DNA of 64,000 nucleotides. Origin: Clostridium septicum (GTDB lineage Bacteria; Bacillota; Clostridia; Clostridiales; Clostridiaceae). The stretch lies in contig NZ_CP023671.1 of the NCBI RefSeq assembly GCF_003606265.1, forward strand, positions 3,162,001 to 3,226,000. Reading direction: 5' to 3'. Every line of letters begins with the position of its first letter. The first letter of the stretch is position 1. Positions 18,176 to 27,072 of this stretch are shown here, piece after piece. Made by a program: the position numbers and the translations under genes. The notes beneath the pieces were generated by a model. That model had not been told where the DNA came from. It ran no database searches and saw only the letters and a program-made list of their open reading frames with translations.

Positions 18176-20524
18176 ATGGATAGAGTTGAGATATTAGCAC
18201 CAGCTGGAAGTATGGAAAGCCTATTTGCAGCAATTAATAAAGGAGCAGATGCAGTTTATTTAGGAGGAAATAAATTTTCGGCTAGAGCATATGCATCAAA
18301 TTTTGATAATGATAATATGATAAAGGCAATAGATTATGCACACGGGTATGGGGTAAAGATTTATGTAACAATAAACACAATACTTAAGGAAAATGAAATA
18401 GAAGAAGCTGTAAGATATGCAGGTTTTTTATATGAAATAGGAGTAGATGCTATAATTATTCAAGATTTAGGGCTTTTTAAAAGAGTTAAGGAGGATTATC
18501 CAGATATGGAAATACATGCGTCCACTCAAATGACTATACATAATGGAGAAGGAGCTTTATTTTTTAAGGAGCAAGGATTTAAAAGAATTGTTTTATCAAG
18601 GGAGTTATCTATTGATGAAATTAAATATATTTCTAAGGATTTAGACATAGAAACGGAGATATTTGTTCATGGTGCACTTTGTATATCATATTCAGGACAA
18701 TGCTTAATGAGTTCTATGATTGGTGGTAGAAGTGGAAATAGAGGAAGGTGTGCACAACCTTGTAGAATGGAATACACTTTAAAAGGAAAAACTTCAGGGG
18801 AAAAAAAGGCATATTTATTAAGTCCTAAAGATACATGTACAATAGAAGATATGAAAGAAATCATAGATTCAGGTACAGCATCTTTAAAAATTGAAGGAAG
18901 AATGAAGAGAGCTGAGTATGTAGCAGGAGTTGTGGATAATTATAGAAAAGCATGTGATAAGGTGTTATATAAGAAAAAATATGATGTAGTAGAAGGGAAA
19001 AGAGAGCTATTACAGTTATTTAATAGAAGCGGGTTTTCTAAAGCTTATTTACATAAAAATGTAGGTAAGGATATGATGAGTTATAAAAATCCTAAAAATA
19101 CAGGAGTTCCATTAGGTATAGTTGAAGGAAATGGAGAAATTATTTTAAAAGAAGATATAAGCATTGGAGATGGTTTTAGATTTAGAGATAAAGGCTTTAA
19201 TGTAAATAAAATTATAAGTAATGGTATTGAAATAAATGAAGCTAAAAGAGGCGATCGAATTAAGCTATATCCCACTATGTATAAAAAGGGAGATGAATTA
19301 TTTAAGTCATTAGATAAAAAATTATTTGACAAATTAGAGGCGTACATAAAACCATATGCTAGAAAAATAACATTAGATGTAAATGTAGTATTTAAGGTAT
19401 CAGAGCCACTTACATTAAAAATAATTTATAGAGGTAAAGAATATGAATTCAAAGGTGAGATTGTACAAAAGGCTGAAAAGAGACCATTAGATAAAAGGAG
19501 AATTATTGAATCACTTCAAAAATCAGGAGATTGTACTTTTAAATTTGAAAAAATAAATTTTGATAACTATGAAGATGGATTTTTAAGAATTTCAGACTTA
19601 AATAATTTAAGAAGAGAAGCTTTAGAAGGCATTCAAAAAGATATAAGTAAAAGTCATAGAAGAAAGAGACCAAATAAATTAAAGGAAGAAGAAATAAATT
19701 ATTCTAAAGATAAAGTAGAATTATTATATCAATGTATAACTAAATCACAACTTAAAGCTATTATTGAAGAAGGTGCCAAGGATATCTCAATAGATATATT
19801 TAACAGGCATAAAGAAGGTTTGAGAATACAAGATTTGAAAAATTTAGCTAAAAGTAGTAGTGTAAATATTTATTTAAAGGTACCTAATATAATAAAGAGT
19901 GAATTTAATAAAGTTATAGATATAATAGAAGAGGTAAAGCCTTATATAAAAGGAATAGTAACTGTAAATGTAGGTATTATTAATAAATATAAAAGTGATC
20001 TTTATATAATTGGAGATTACAAGTTTAATATAATAAATTCGGAAGCCTTAAAATTTTATCAAAATATAATAGATATGCCAACTTTAAGTTTAGAATTAAA
20101 CAGAAAAGAAATAAAAAATATGTTAAAAAAGAATAAAGGTAATATTCAAGGAATTATTTATGGTAAAACAGAGCTTATGATAAGTGAGCATTGTCCAATT
20201 GGAAGTAATTTTGGAGAAAAATCAGCTATAAATGATTGTAATTTAGCATGCACAAGAGATGAATTTACACTAATTGATAGAATTAATGAAAAGTTTAGAG
20301 TTATGACTGATATATTCTGTAGAAGTTATATTTTAAATCCAGTTCCTCTTAATATGATAGATGAAATAGATGATTTAAAAAATATTGGTGTTAATTCATT
20401 TAGAGTTGAGTTTAGAGATGAAGACTATAATGAAGTTAAGAATGTAATAAATATGGTAAATGGAAATAAAGATATTGATAATAAAATTTATACAAAAGGT
20501 CACTATAGAAGAGGAATAGAGTAA
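18176..20524 (+). CDS. U32-family protein with C-terminal DUF3656-like region
   Basis: The 782-residue protein starts with the U32 collagenase-like TIM-barrel domain (EILAPAGSMESLFAAINKGADAVYLGG) and contains the signature EIFVHGALCISYSGQCLMS near residues 160-180 followed by GRCAQPCR. The cysteines in this region are thought to hold an iron-sulfur cluster. Long U32 proteins with a second domain resemble RlhA, which hydroxylates a 23S rRNA cytidine using prephenate, so an RNA-modification role is more likely than proteolysis. The last 280 residues form a second barrel-like region with CPIGSNFG and CNLACTRDEF. GGAG precedes the ATG. Confidence 0.85.
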   Translation: MDRVEILAPAGSMESLFAAINKGADAVYLGGNKFSARAYASNFDNDNMIKAIDYAHGYGVKIYVTINTILKENEIEEAVRYAGFLYEIGVDAIIIQDLGLFKRVKEDYPDMEIHASTQMTIHNGEGALFFKEQGFKRIVLSRELSIDEIKYISKDLDIETEIFVHGALCISYSGQCLMSSMIGGRSGNRGRCAQPCRMEYTLKGKTSGEKKAYLLSPKDTCTIEDMKEIIDSGTASLKIEGRMKRAEYVAGVVDNYRKACDKVLYKKKYDVVEGKRELLQLFNRSGFSKAYLHKNVGKDMMSYKNPKNTGVPLGIVEGNGEIILKEDISIGDGFRFRDKGFNVNKIISNGIEINEAKRGDRIKLYPTMYKKGDELFKSLDKKLFDKLEAYIKPYARKITLDVNVVFKVSEPLTLKIIYRGKEYEFKGEIVQKAEKRPLDKRRIIESLQKSGDCTFKFEKINFDNYEDGFLRISDLNNLRREALEGIQKDISKSHRRKRPNKLKEEEINYSKDKVELLYQCITKSQLKAIIEEGAKDISIDIFNRHKEGLRIQDLKNLAKSSSVNIYLKVPNIIKSEFNKVIDIIEEVKPYIKGIVTVNVGIINKYKSDLYIIGDYKFNIINSEALKFYQNIIDMPTLSLELNRKEIKNMLKKNKGNIQGIIYGKTELMISEHCPIGSNFGEKSAINDCNLACTRDEFTLIDRINEKFRVMTDIFCRSYILNPVPLNMIDEIDDLKNIGVNSFRVEFRDEDYNEVKNVINMVNGNKDIDNKIYTKGHYRRGIE

Positions 20525-20537
20525 TAGGGGGATAAAA

Positions 20538-20897
20538 ATGAGTATATCAACAATAAAATTATTATTAATAGGAATTTTTATATTAACAGTAATGGTTATT
20601 TTGGGAACAATAAAACTAAAGTCATGTCCAGGAATAGTTAAAGCTACAAAGGAACAAAGAATAAAGGGAATAGGACTTATAAAAAGTTTATGGAAAAAAC
20701 AAATAATAATATCATCAGTAGCAATAGCATTATATTTAATAACTTTTATGGTTAATGATAAAACAGAAGATATGTTTTTAAAGACTATTATTTTATTATC
20801 ATCAGCATTTGTAGCTGGATCAGGATTTTATATTGTATACTGTTATAATAAATTTAAAGGAAATTTTTCAAAATTAATGGATGAAATTTATAAATAG
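20538..20897 (+). CDS. Small membrane protein, three predicted segments
   Basis: The 119-residue protein has hydrophobic segments at about residues 5-24, 56-73 and 84-102, with a positively charged loop (KATKEQRIKGIG and KSLWKKQ) between the first two, and a lysine-rich tail. I do not recognise the family. It lies 13 bp after the U32 gene and 22 bp before mutS2, with its own GGGGG site, so it is probably co-transcribed with both. Confidence 0.6.
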   Translation: MSISTIKLLLIGIFILTVMVILGTIKLKSCPGIVKATKEQRIKGIGLIKSLWKKQIIISSVAIALYLITFMVNDKTEDMFLKTIILLSSAFVAGSGFYIVYCYNKFKGNFSKLMDEIYK

Positions 20898-20919
20898 ATT
20901 ATGTTAAAAGGAGAGAAAA

Positions 20920-23277
20920 ATGAACGATAAATCTCTAAGAGTATTGGAATTTAATAAAATAAAAGAAAAATTAAAGTTTTATGTAGTTACTTCAAGTGGA
21001 AAAGAGATTGTAGAAAACTTAAAGCCTTATAATACTGCATTTGAAGTTAGAAATAAGTTAAAAGAAAGTAGTGAAGCATTAGATATATTAATTAGAAAAG
21101 GAGCACCACCTTTTGAAGGGTTATTTGATGTTAGAGAGGCTTTAGAAAGAGCTGAAAAAGGTGGAGTATTATCTCCAGGTCAATTACTTAGAATTGGTGG
21201 AATGTTTAAATGTTCAAGAAGGTTTAAGGAATATATTTCAAGAAGTGAAGAAGAGATTTCATATCCTAAATTAGAAGATTTAGCATATATATTAACACCA
21301 AATAAATTATTAGAAGATGCAATAGAAAATGCTATAATATCTGAAGATGAAATAAGTGATAAAGCAAGTAGCACATTATATAATTTAAGAAGAAATATAA
21401 AAGAAAAAAATTCATCAGTTAGAGATAAAATTAATAGTATTGTTAGGGCAAATGCAAAGTATCTTCAAGATAGTTTATATACAATGAGAGGGGATAGATA
21501 TGTTCTTCCTGTAAAAGCTGAATATAAGGGTGCTGTTCAGGGGCTTGTACATGATCAAAGTTCAACAGGGGCAACATTATTTATAGAACCAATAAGTCTT
21601 GTTAATTTAAATAATGAAATAAGGGAATTGAAATTAAAGGAACAAGCTGAAATTGAGAGAATATTAATGGATTTATCAGAGAGAGTATTATTAAATATTG
21701 AAGATGCTAAAAGTAATGGAAAAATATTATCAGAACTAGATTTTATATTTGCAAAAGGAAAATATGCATCTGCATTAAATGCTATATGTCCTGAAATAAA
21801 TGAAAATAAAGACTTTGATATTATACAAGGAAGACATCCTCTTATAGATCCTAAAGTAGTTGTCCCATCAGATATTTATATAGGAAAAGATTTTAATACT
21901 TTAATGATTACAGGTCCTAATACAGGAGGTAAAACAGTAACACTTAAAACAGTAGGATTACTTCATTTAATGGCATTAAGTGGTCTATTAATTCCAGCAA
22001 AAGATGGCTCTGTAATAGGATTTTTTACTAAAATATTTGCAGATATAGGAGATGAACAAAGTATAGAACAATCATTATCAACTTTCTCATCTCATATGAC
22101 AAATATAGTAAATATAATGCAGGAAATAGATGAAAATTCATTGGTATTATTTGATGAATTAGGTTCAGGAACTGATCCAGTAGAGGGAGCAGGTTTAGCT
22201 GTTGCTATTTTAGACACATTAAGGAATAAAGGAGCAAGACAAATAGCAACAACACATTATAGTGAATTAAAAGGATATGCTTTAAAAACACCAGGCATAG
22301 AAAATGCATCTGTTGAATTTGATGTTGAGACCTTAAGACCTACATATAGATTGTTAATAGGAATACCAGGAAAGTCTAACGCTTTTCAAATATCTAAAAG
22401 GCTAGGTTTAAGGGAAGATGTCATAGAAAAAGCTAAGAATTATATTTCAGAAGAGAATCTACAATTTGAGGATTTAATAAGAGAACTTCAAGAAAAGAGT
22501 ATAATTGCTAATAGAGATGCACGAGAAGCTAAACGTATTAAGAATGAAGCAGAAGAAATAAAGAAGAAATACAATGAAAAGCTTAAAAGATTAGAAGAAG
22601 TAAGAGATAAGGCTTATGAAGACGCAAGAAGAGATGCTAAGAATATAATTAGCAAGGCTAAAGATGAAGCTGATGAAATATTAAAAGCTATGAGAGAACT
22701 TGAAAAGCTTGGAATAGAGCAAGGTGGACGAAAAAGATTAGAAGAGGAAAGAAGAAAATTAAAAGAAGCCCTTGAAGAAAGAGAAGCGTCACTTGTTAAA
22801 ATGAGAGAAAATCAAGGGGAATCTATAGAAAAAGTAACTTTAGGGATGGATGCATTTCTTCCATCATTAAATCAAAAGGTAGTAATTGTTTCAATGCCAG
22901 ATTCTAAAGGTGAAGTTCAAGTAGAAGCAGGTATAATGAAAATAAATGTTAAGCTTAAAGATTTAAGAAAGGTAAATGAAACTCCAAAGAAGAAAGAGAA
23001 GAAGAAGAGAGAGGTAAAATTAAACTTAAAATCTATTGATAGTAGAATAGATTTAAGGGGTATGGATTCAGAAGAAGCTTGTTTTAGAACTGATAAATAT
23101 TTAGATGAAGCTTATATGGCTAATTTAGGTGAAGTTGTGATAGTTCATGGAAAAGGTACTGGAGTACTTAGAAAAGCAATAAATGATATGTTAAAAAGAC
23201 ATCCACATGTTAAATCCTATAGATTAGGAGTATATGGGGAAGGTGGAGATGGAGTTACAATAGTAACTTTGAAATAA
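20920..23277 (+). CDS. mutS2: Endonuclease MutS2
   Basis: The 785-residue protein has the MutS core and clamp (to about residue 300), the ATPase domain with Walker A TGPNTGGKT near residue 331 and Walker B LVLFDELGSGTDP, the long coiled coil EEIKKKYNEKLKRLEE, a KOW-like segment, and a C-terminal Smr nuclease domain beginning at IDLRGMDSEEA (about 708) with VHGKGTGVL. Family members suppress recombination and split collided ribosomes; this sequence has all domains and normal length. A terminator follows at once. Confidence 0.95.
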   Translation: MNDKSLRVLEFNKIKEKLKFYVVTSSGKEIVENLKPYNTAFEVRNKLKESSEALDILIRKGAPPFEGLFDVREALERAEKGGVLSPGQLLRIGGMFKCSRRFKEYISRSEEEISYPKLEDLAYILTPNKLLEDAIENAIISEDEISDKASSTLYNLRRNIKEKNSSVRDKINSIVRANAKYLQDSLYTMRGDRYVLPVKAEYKGAVQGLVHDQSSTGATLFIEPISLVNLNNEIRELKLKEQAEIERILMDLSERVLLNIEDAKSNGKILSELDFIFAKGKYASALNAICPEINENKDFDIIQGRHPLIDPKVVVPSDIYIGKDFNTLMITGPNTGGKTVTLKTVGLLHLMALSGLLIPAKDGSVIGFFTKIFADIGDEQSIEQSLSTFSSHMTNIVNIMQEIDENSLVLFDELGSGTDPVEGAGLAVAILDTLRNKGARQIATTHYSELKGYALKTPGIENASVEFDVETLRPTYRLLIGIPGKSNAFQISKRLGLREDVIEKAKNYISEENLQFEDLIRELQEKSIIANRDAREAKRIKNEAEEIKKKYNEKLKRLEEVRDKAYEDARRDAKNIISKAKDEADEILKAMRELEKLGIEQGGRKRLEEERRKLKEALEEREASLVKMRENQGESIEKVTLGMDAFLPSLNQKVVIVSMPDSKGEVQVEAGIMKINVKLKDLRKVNETPKKKEKKKREVKLNLKSIDSRIDLRGMDSEEACFRTDKYLDEAYMANLGEVVIVHGKGTGVLRKAINDMLKRHPHVKSYRLGVYGEGGDGVTIVTLK

Positions 23278-23286
23278 TATTTTAAT

Positions 23287-23320
23287 AAAAGAGACCCATT
23301 GTTTAGGGTCTCTTTTGTGC
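23287..23320 (+). terminator. Terminator after mutS2
   Basis: A perfect 11-bp stem AAAAGAGACCC (23287-23297) with GGGTCTCTTTT (23306-23316), ten bases after the stop codon. Confidence 0.92.
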
Positions 23321-23350
23321 TATAATATTATTGTAGTGAGGTGACTTTAG

Positions 23351-23824
23351 GTGTATATAATAAGTGGGTGCTTGTGTGGGGTAAATTGCAAGTACAATGG
23401 AAAAAACAATATTAATCCACAATGTGTTAAATTGCTAGAGGAAGGAAAAGCCATTTTAGTTTGTCCAGAGCAATTAGGAGGACTTACGACTCCAAGAAGG
23501 CCAGCGGAGATAAAGGGAACCGCTAATGGTGTATTTGAAGGAGTAGATAAGCTTTTAAATGATGAAGGAGTAGATGTTACAGAGAATTTTAAAAAGGGTG
23601 CTTTAGAAGTTTTAAATATTGCCAAGATTCTAAATGTAGAAGGAATAATTTTAAAAGAAGGAAGTCCTTCCTGTGGAGTAAACTTTGTATATGATGGGAG
23701 CTTTTCAGGAAAAAAAATAAATGGGATGGGACTTACAACGTTTTTATTGAAGAAAAATGGATTTAAAGTTATAAGTGAAGTAAATTTAGGAGGAGAGAAA
23801 AGTGGGGTTTTGGAATCTATTTAA
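23351..23824 (+). CDS. DUF523 family protein
   Basis: The 157-residue protein matches DUF523, with the opening cysteine cluster SGCLCGVNCKYNG, the CPEQLGGL segment with TTPRRPAE, and the LKEGSPSCG motif near residue 100. The conserved cysteines suggest a metal or redox site, but no activity is established for the family. GTG is the start, after GAGGTGAC. The 3' end overlaps the next gene by 23 bases, indicating translational coupling. Confidence 0.85.
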   Translation: MYIISGCLCGVNCKYNGKNNINPQCVKLLEEGKAILVCPEQLGGLTTPRRPAEIKGTANGVFEGVDKLLNDEGVDVTENFKKGALEVLNIAKILNVEGIILKEGSPSCGVNFVYDGSFSGKKINGMGLTTFLLKKNGFKVISEVNLGGEKSGVLESI

Positions 23825-24845
23825 GAAAAAGATAAATGAGGAATATGAAGATAGTGCAGAAAATTATGAAGAAGAAATAGATACAGGAGAACATAAAGTA
23901 TCTTCTGTAGATATAGAGTATGAATTTTCAGAAGGTATAAAAAATGAAGTATTACAAGAGAAAAGTATTCAAGAAAAAGAAGAAAGAGTAAGAAAATTAT
24001 CTCCTGAAGAAATAAATGAATTAATTACAAATGAAATATTGAATGTTATAGAAAATCATGATGATTTTGAAAAATTAAAAGAGAGTGCTAGTGAGGCAGT
24101 TAAAAATATTGGTGATGAGTATATGTATTTGATGCCTCAATATCTAATTGATAAACTTCCTAGACCTAAGAATTTAAGAGAACAATATGATATGTTAGAT
24201 GAATGGCCAATGGTTGTTGAAAATGCAGTTTTAATGATTTTGTTTAGTTATCAAGAGAAAGGCGTAGAATATTTATCAAAAATAGCTTATAGAAACTCAT
24301 CAGTTAATATTTCTTTAAGGTTAAAAGCAATAAATCTATTATGTAAATTAGCAGCAGATGGAGTTGATTGTGAAGGAATAGTCAATAAAACAATGAATAA
24401 TTTAATGGCTTTTGATGATGAAAATAAGATTAAAATATTTGGATTTATGTCTCAAATAAAATCTAATAATCAAGTAATAGGGCTTATTCAGCATTTTTAT
24501 AAAAGTTTTGTAAAACATGGTGATATAGAGTATGGATATAATACATTATTACACCTTATAAATGCAGCTGAAAAATATACCCCTGGACATTTAAATTTTT
24601 TAAAAATGGTTGCTTTAGGAAAAGGAACTATTAATTTAGAAGAAATTATGGGGTTAGAAGAAAATGAAGAAAAAGTAATTTATATAAAAGATATAAATGA
24701 AAAATGTAAGGTTAGAGCGGCTATTACTTATTATAGCTTAGAAAAAACAGATAGTGATATAAATAGTAAACTTTATTATTGGAGTGAATATTCTTTAGAT
24801 AAATATATTAGAGAAGAAATAAAACAAGTAATTAGTGAAGGGTAA
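23802..24845 (+). CDS. Unrecognised 347-residue helical protein
   Basis: I do not recognise this family. The start is a GTG inside the end of the DUF523 gene, after AGGAGAG. The first 75 residues are strongly acidic and low in complexity (EEYEDSAENYEEEID). The rest is predicted helical and resembles an alpha-helical repeat protein, with repeated hydrophobic spacing through ISLRLKAINLLCKLAADG and IFGFMSQIKSNNQVIGLI. There is no signal peptide or membrane segment. A scaffolding or binding role is possible but not shown. A 13-bp stem follows at 24852-24892. Confidence 0.5.
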   Translation: MGFWNLFKKKINEEYEDSAENYEEEIDTGEHKVSSVDIEYEFSEGIKNEVLQEKSIQEKEERVRKLSPEEINELITNEILNVIENHDDFEKLKESASEAVKNIGDEYMYLMPQYLIDKLPRPKNLREQYDMLDEWPMVVENAVLMILFSYQEKGVEYLSKIAYRNSSVNISLRLKAINLLCKLAADGVDCEGIVNKTMNNLMAFDDENKIKIFGFMSQIKSNNQVIGLIQHFYKSFVKHGDIEYGYNTLLHLINAAEKYTPGHLNFLKMVALGKGTINLEEIMGLEENEEKVIYIKDINEKCKVRAAITYYSLEKTDSDINSKLYYWSEYSLDKYIREEIKQVISEG

Positions 24846-24851
24846 GTTATA

Positions 24852-24892
24852 AAGAGGTAAAATAAAATTTTTAAAATTATATTTTGCCTCTT
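24852..24892. terminator. Hairpin after the 347-residue protein gene
   Basis: A 13-bp stem with one wobble (24852-24864 with 24880-24892) and a 15-nt loop; there is no clear T-run, so termination may be partial before the downstream carboxypeptidase gene. Confidence 0.5.
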
Positions 24893-24940
24893 ATGATTTG
24901 AGGGCTATAAATTAAAGGATAGATTGGGGGAAATATTTTA

Positions 24941-26110
24941 GTGAAAAGAGGTTTAAATAGAAGTAAAGATATTGTTGAAGTAAGAGAATTACATAAGAAA
25001 CTTCTTAAAAAAATATTTATAAGAAAAACGATTATATCAATTATATTTGCAGTTAGTGTGGCAGGGGTTGTTATATACACTCCAATTGAAATTAAATATA
25101 AAAGTCTTTTAGAAAGACAAGTAACTGCAACAGAGAGATTTGACTCTAAAATGAAATCTATTAATGCTTTTAAGTATATAAAGAGTCATATTAATGATAT
25201 CTATTCATCAGAAGATAAAATTTCAGAAATAAATAATGTTATAAGCAAAATTGAAGGTGAATTATCTAATGGAGTAACAGAAAAATTAGAAGATTTAATT
25301 TCAAATTTAACTAATATGGTCAGTGAAATAAGTGCATCTAATGAGATGGAACTTCAGAATACTTTTAATAACATAAATGAAGACAAGCTTAAAGGCTTTA
25401 ATGGAGAAGAAATAAAAAAGGTCCAGAGTTATGTAAATGATTTTGATAATGAATTTAAAGAAAGGCACTATAAAAGTGCAAGAGAAATTTTATCAAATTT
25501 GAATATCTATATAAATGATGTACAAAAAGAAGCTACTGCAAGAAGAATAAAAGAAACATATGATGAAAAATCAAGTGAAGATCCAAGTTTAAGGCAACCT
25601 AAATATATAAATGGAATACTTCTTGTAAACAAGGAATATGGTCTTCCAGATTCATATGGAAGTGGAGAAGATAAAGAGGCTAGAGAGGCATTTGAAAAAA
25701 TGAAATCAGATGCAGCAAAAGAAGGAATATACTTATATGCTTTTTCAACATATAGAAGTTATTGGAGTCAAAATAGCTTATATTGGAATTATGTATCTAA
25801 TTATGGAGAAGATCCTACAGATACATTTTCAGCAAAACCAGGTTTTAGCGAACATCAAACTGGATTAGCTTTTGATATAGGTGGAGTAGATAGATCATTA
25901 TGGGCAGAAGATGATTTTAAAAATACCAAGGAAGCAGAATGGCTTAAGAATAATTCTTATAAATATGGATTTATTTTAAGATATCCCGAAGGAAAGGAAT
26001 GGAAAACAGGATTTGTATTTGAGTCATGGCATTTTAGATATATTGGTCCAGAACATAGTAAACATTTTAAAGATAGTAATTTAACTTTAGAAGAATATTT
26101 AGGAGTTTAA
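24941..26110 (+). CDS. D,D-carboxypeptidase, peptidase family M15 (VanY-like)
   Basis: The 389-residue protein has a short cytosolic lysine-rich start, one membrane anchor at about residues 28-46, a coiled-coil stalk to about residue 200, and a C-terminal M15B domain. Zinc ligands and the catalytic acid are visible: H305 and D312 in FSEHQTGLAFDIGG and H364 in ESWHFRYIG. Such enzymes trim the terminal D-alanine from peptidoglycan stems outside the cell. A GTG start follows GGGGG. The domain alone does not indicate vancomycin resistance. A strong terminator follows. Confidence 0.88.
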   Translation: MKRGLNRSKDIVEVRELHKKLLKKIFIRKTIISIIFAVSVAGVVIYTPIEIKYKSLLERQVTATERFDSKMKSINAFKYIKSHINDIYSSEDKISEINNVISKIEGELSNGVTEKLEDLISNLTNMVSEISASNEMELQNTFNNINEDKLKGFNGEEIKKVQSYVNDFDNEFKERHYKSAREILSNLNIYINDVQKEATARRIKETYDEKSSEDPSLRQPKYINGILLVNKEYGLPDSYGSGEDKEAREAFEKMKSDAAKEGIYLYAFSTYRSYWSQNSLYWNYVSNYGEDPTDTFSAKPGFSEHQTGLAFDIGGVDRSLWAEDDFKNTKEAEWLKNNSYKYGFILRYPEGKEWKTGFVFESWHFRYIGPEHSKHFKDSNLTLEEYLGV

Positions 26111-26119
26111 AAATGTATA

Positions 26120-26156
26120 AAAACAGGGGACTTAGTTAAACTAAGTTCCCTGTTTT
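26120..26156 (+). terminator. Terminator after the M15 carboxypeptidase gene
   Basis: A 16-bp stem AAAACAGGGGACTTAG (26120-26135) with its complement at 26141-26156, one wobble, with a TTAAA loop. Confidence 0.92.
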
Positions 26157-26359
26157 AGTATGGGTATTAAGTTTTGATGTCTTCTTTTATGAATATTAAT
26201 GTATATACTTTTAATACCAAGTAGTTAGACAATAAAATACATTTATGTAATTGAAAATATCATAATCCAAATAAATAGAATTATGTATAGAATTTTGTAG
26301 ATATGTAAATAATACAAAGGAGAATGTTAAAAAACATAATTTTTAGGAGGTAATTATCT

Positions 26360-26944
26360 GTGGCAAATTTAGAATTTAATAAGAGAGATAATACAATTTC
26401 AAATAGTGCTAAAAAAGCAAGAAGATCTGGGATGGTTCCAGGGGTTTTATATGGTAATAAAATGAAAAATATGATGTTTGAAGTTGGAGAATTAGATTTG
26501 GCAAGAGAAATTGCATGTCAAGGTGAACATGGTATTTTAAATTTTAATTTAACAGGAGAAAACCACAAAGCTTTAGTTAAAGATGTTCAAAGAGATCCTG
26601 TGTCTCATAAGATAATACATTTAGATTTAGAAGAGTTAAAGGGAAATCAAAATATAATATCTTCAGTACCTATACATTATGTAGGAGAAGAGCTATTGAC
26701 AAAGAGAGGAGTAGTACTTCAAAAGGAAAAGGATAGTGTAAGAGTAGAGTGCTCTGCAGATTCATTACCTAAATATGTGGAGATTAAAGTAAATGGAGGG
26801 GGAGTAGGTTCAGTCTATAAATTTGGAGATTTAGAGATTGCATCAGAAATTTCAATAGTAGATGATTTAAATTCAGTAATAGCATCTGTTAGTTACGAAA
26901 GAAAAACAGTTGCAGATGATATGGAAGTTGCATCAGAAGAGTAA
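26360..26944 (+). CDS. rplY: Ribosomal protein L25 / general stress protein Ctc
   Basis: The 194-residue protein is the long, two-domain L25 (Ctc/TL5) form: the N-terminal 5S-rRNA-binding domain with SGMVPGVLYG near residues 22-31 and RDPVSHKIIHLDL at about 78-90, followed by the beta-rich C-terminal domain. Translation starts at GTG after AGGAGG. It is monocistronic, with about 250 bp of AT-rich upstream sequence in which I find no clear stress promoter. Confidence 0.93.
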   Translation: MANLEFNKRDNTISNSAKKARRSGMVPGVLYGNKMKNMMFEVGELDLAREIACQGEHGILNFNLTGENHKALVKDVQRDPVSHKIIHLDLEELKGNQNIISSVPIHYVGEELLTKRGVVLQKEKDSVRVECSADSLPKYVEIKVNGGGVGSVYKFGDLEIASEISIVDDLNSVIASVSYERKTVADDMEVASEE

Positions 26945-26969
26945 AAAGCTTGTTAAGCTTATTTATACT

Positions 26970-27001
26970 AAGGGTTATAGTATTTTATTATTATAACTCT
27001 T
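26970..27001. terminator. Weak hairpin after L25 gene
   Basis: A 10-bp AT-rich stem with one wobble (26970-26979 with 26992-27001), 25 bases after the stop; no strong T-run. Confidence 0.45.
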
Positions 27002-27072
27002 AATATTAATATTTAATTATTATATTATTTATTGTATAATAATACCTGATTATTATTTTTAGGAGGGGTATT

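Noticed and set aside
26322..26351. Nine-codon frame ending at the ribosome-binding site of the L25 gene
   Set aside because: GGAG is only one or two bases from its ATG, too close for initiation.
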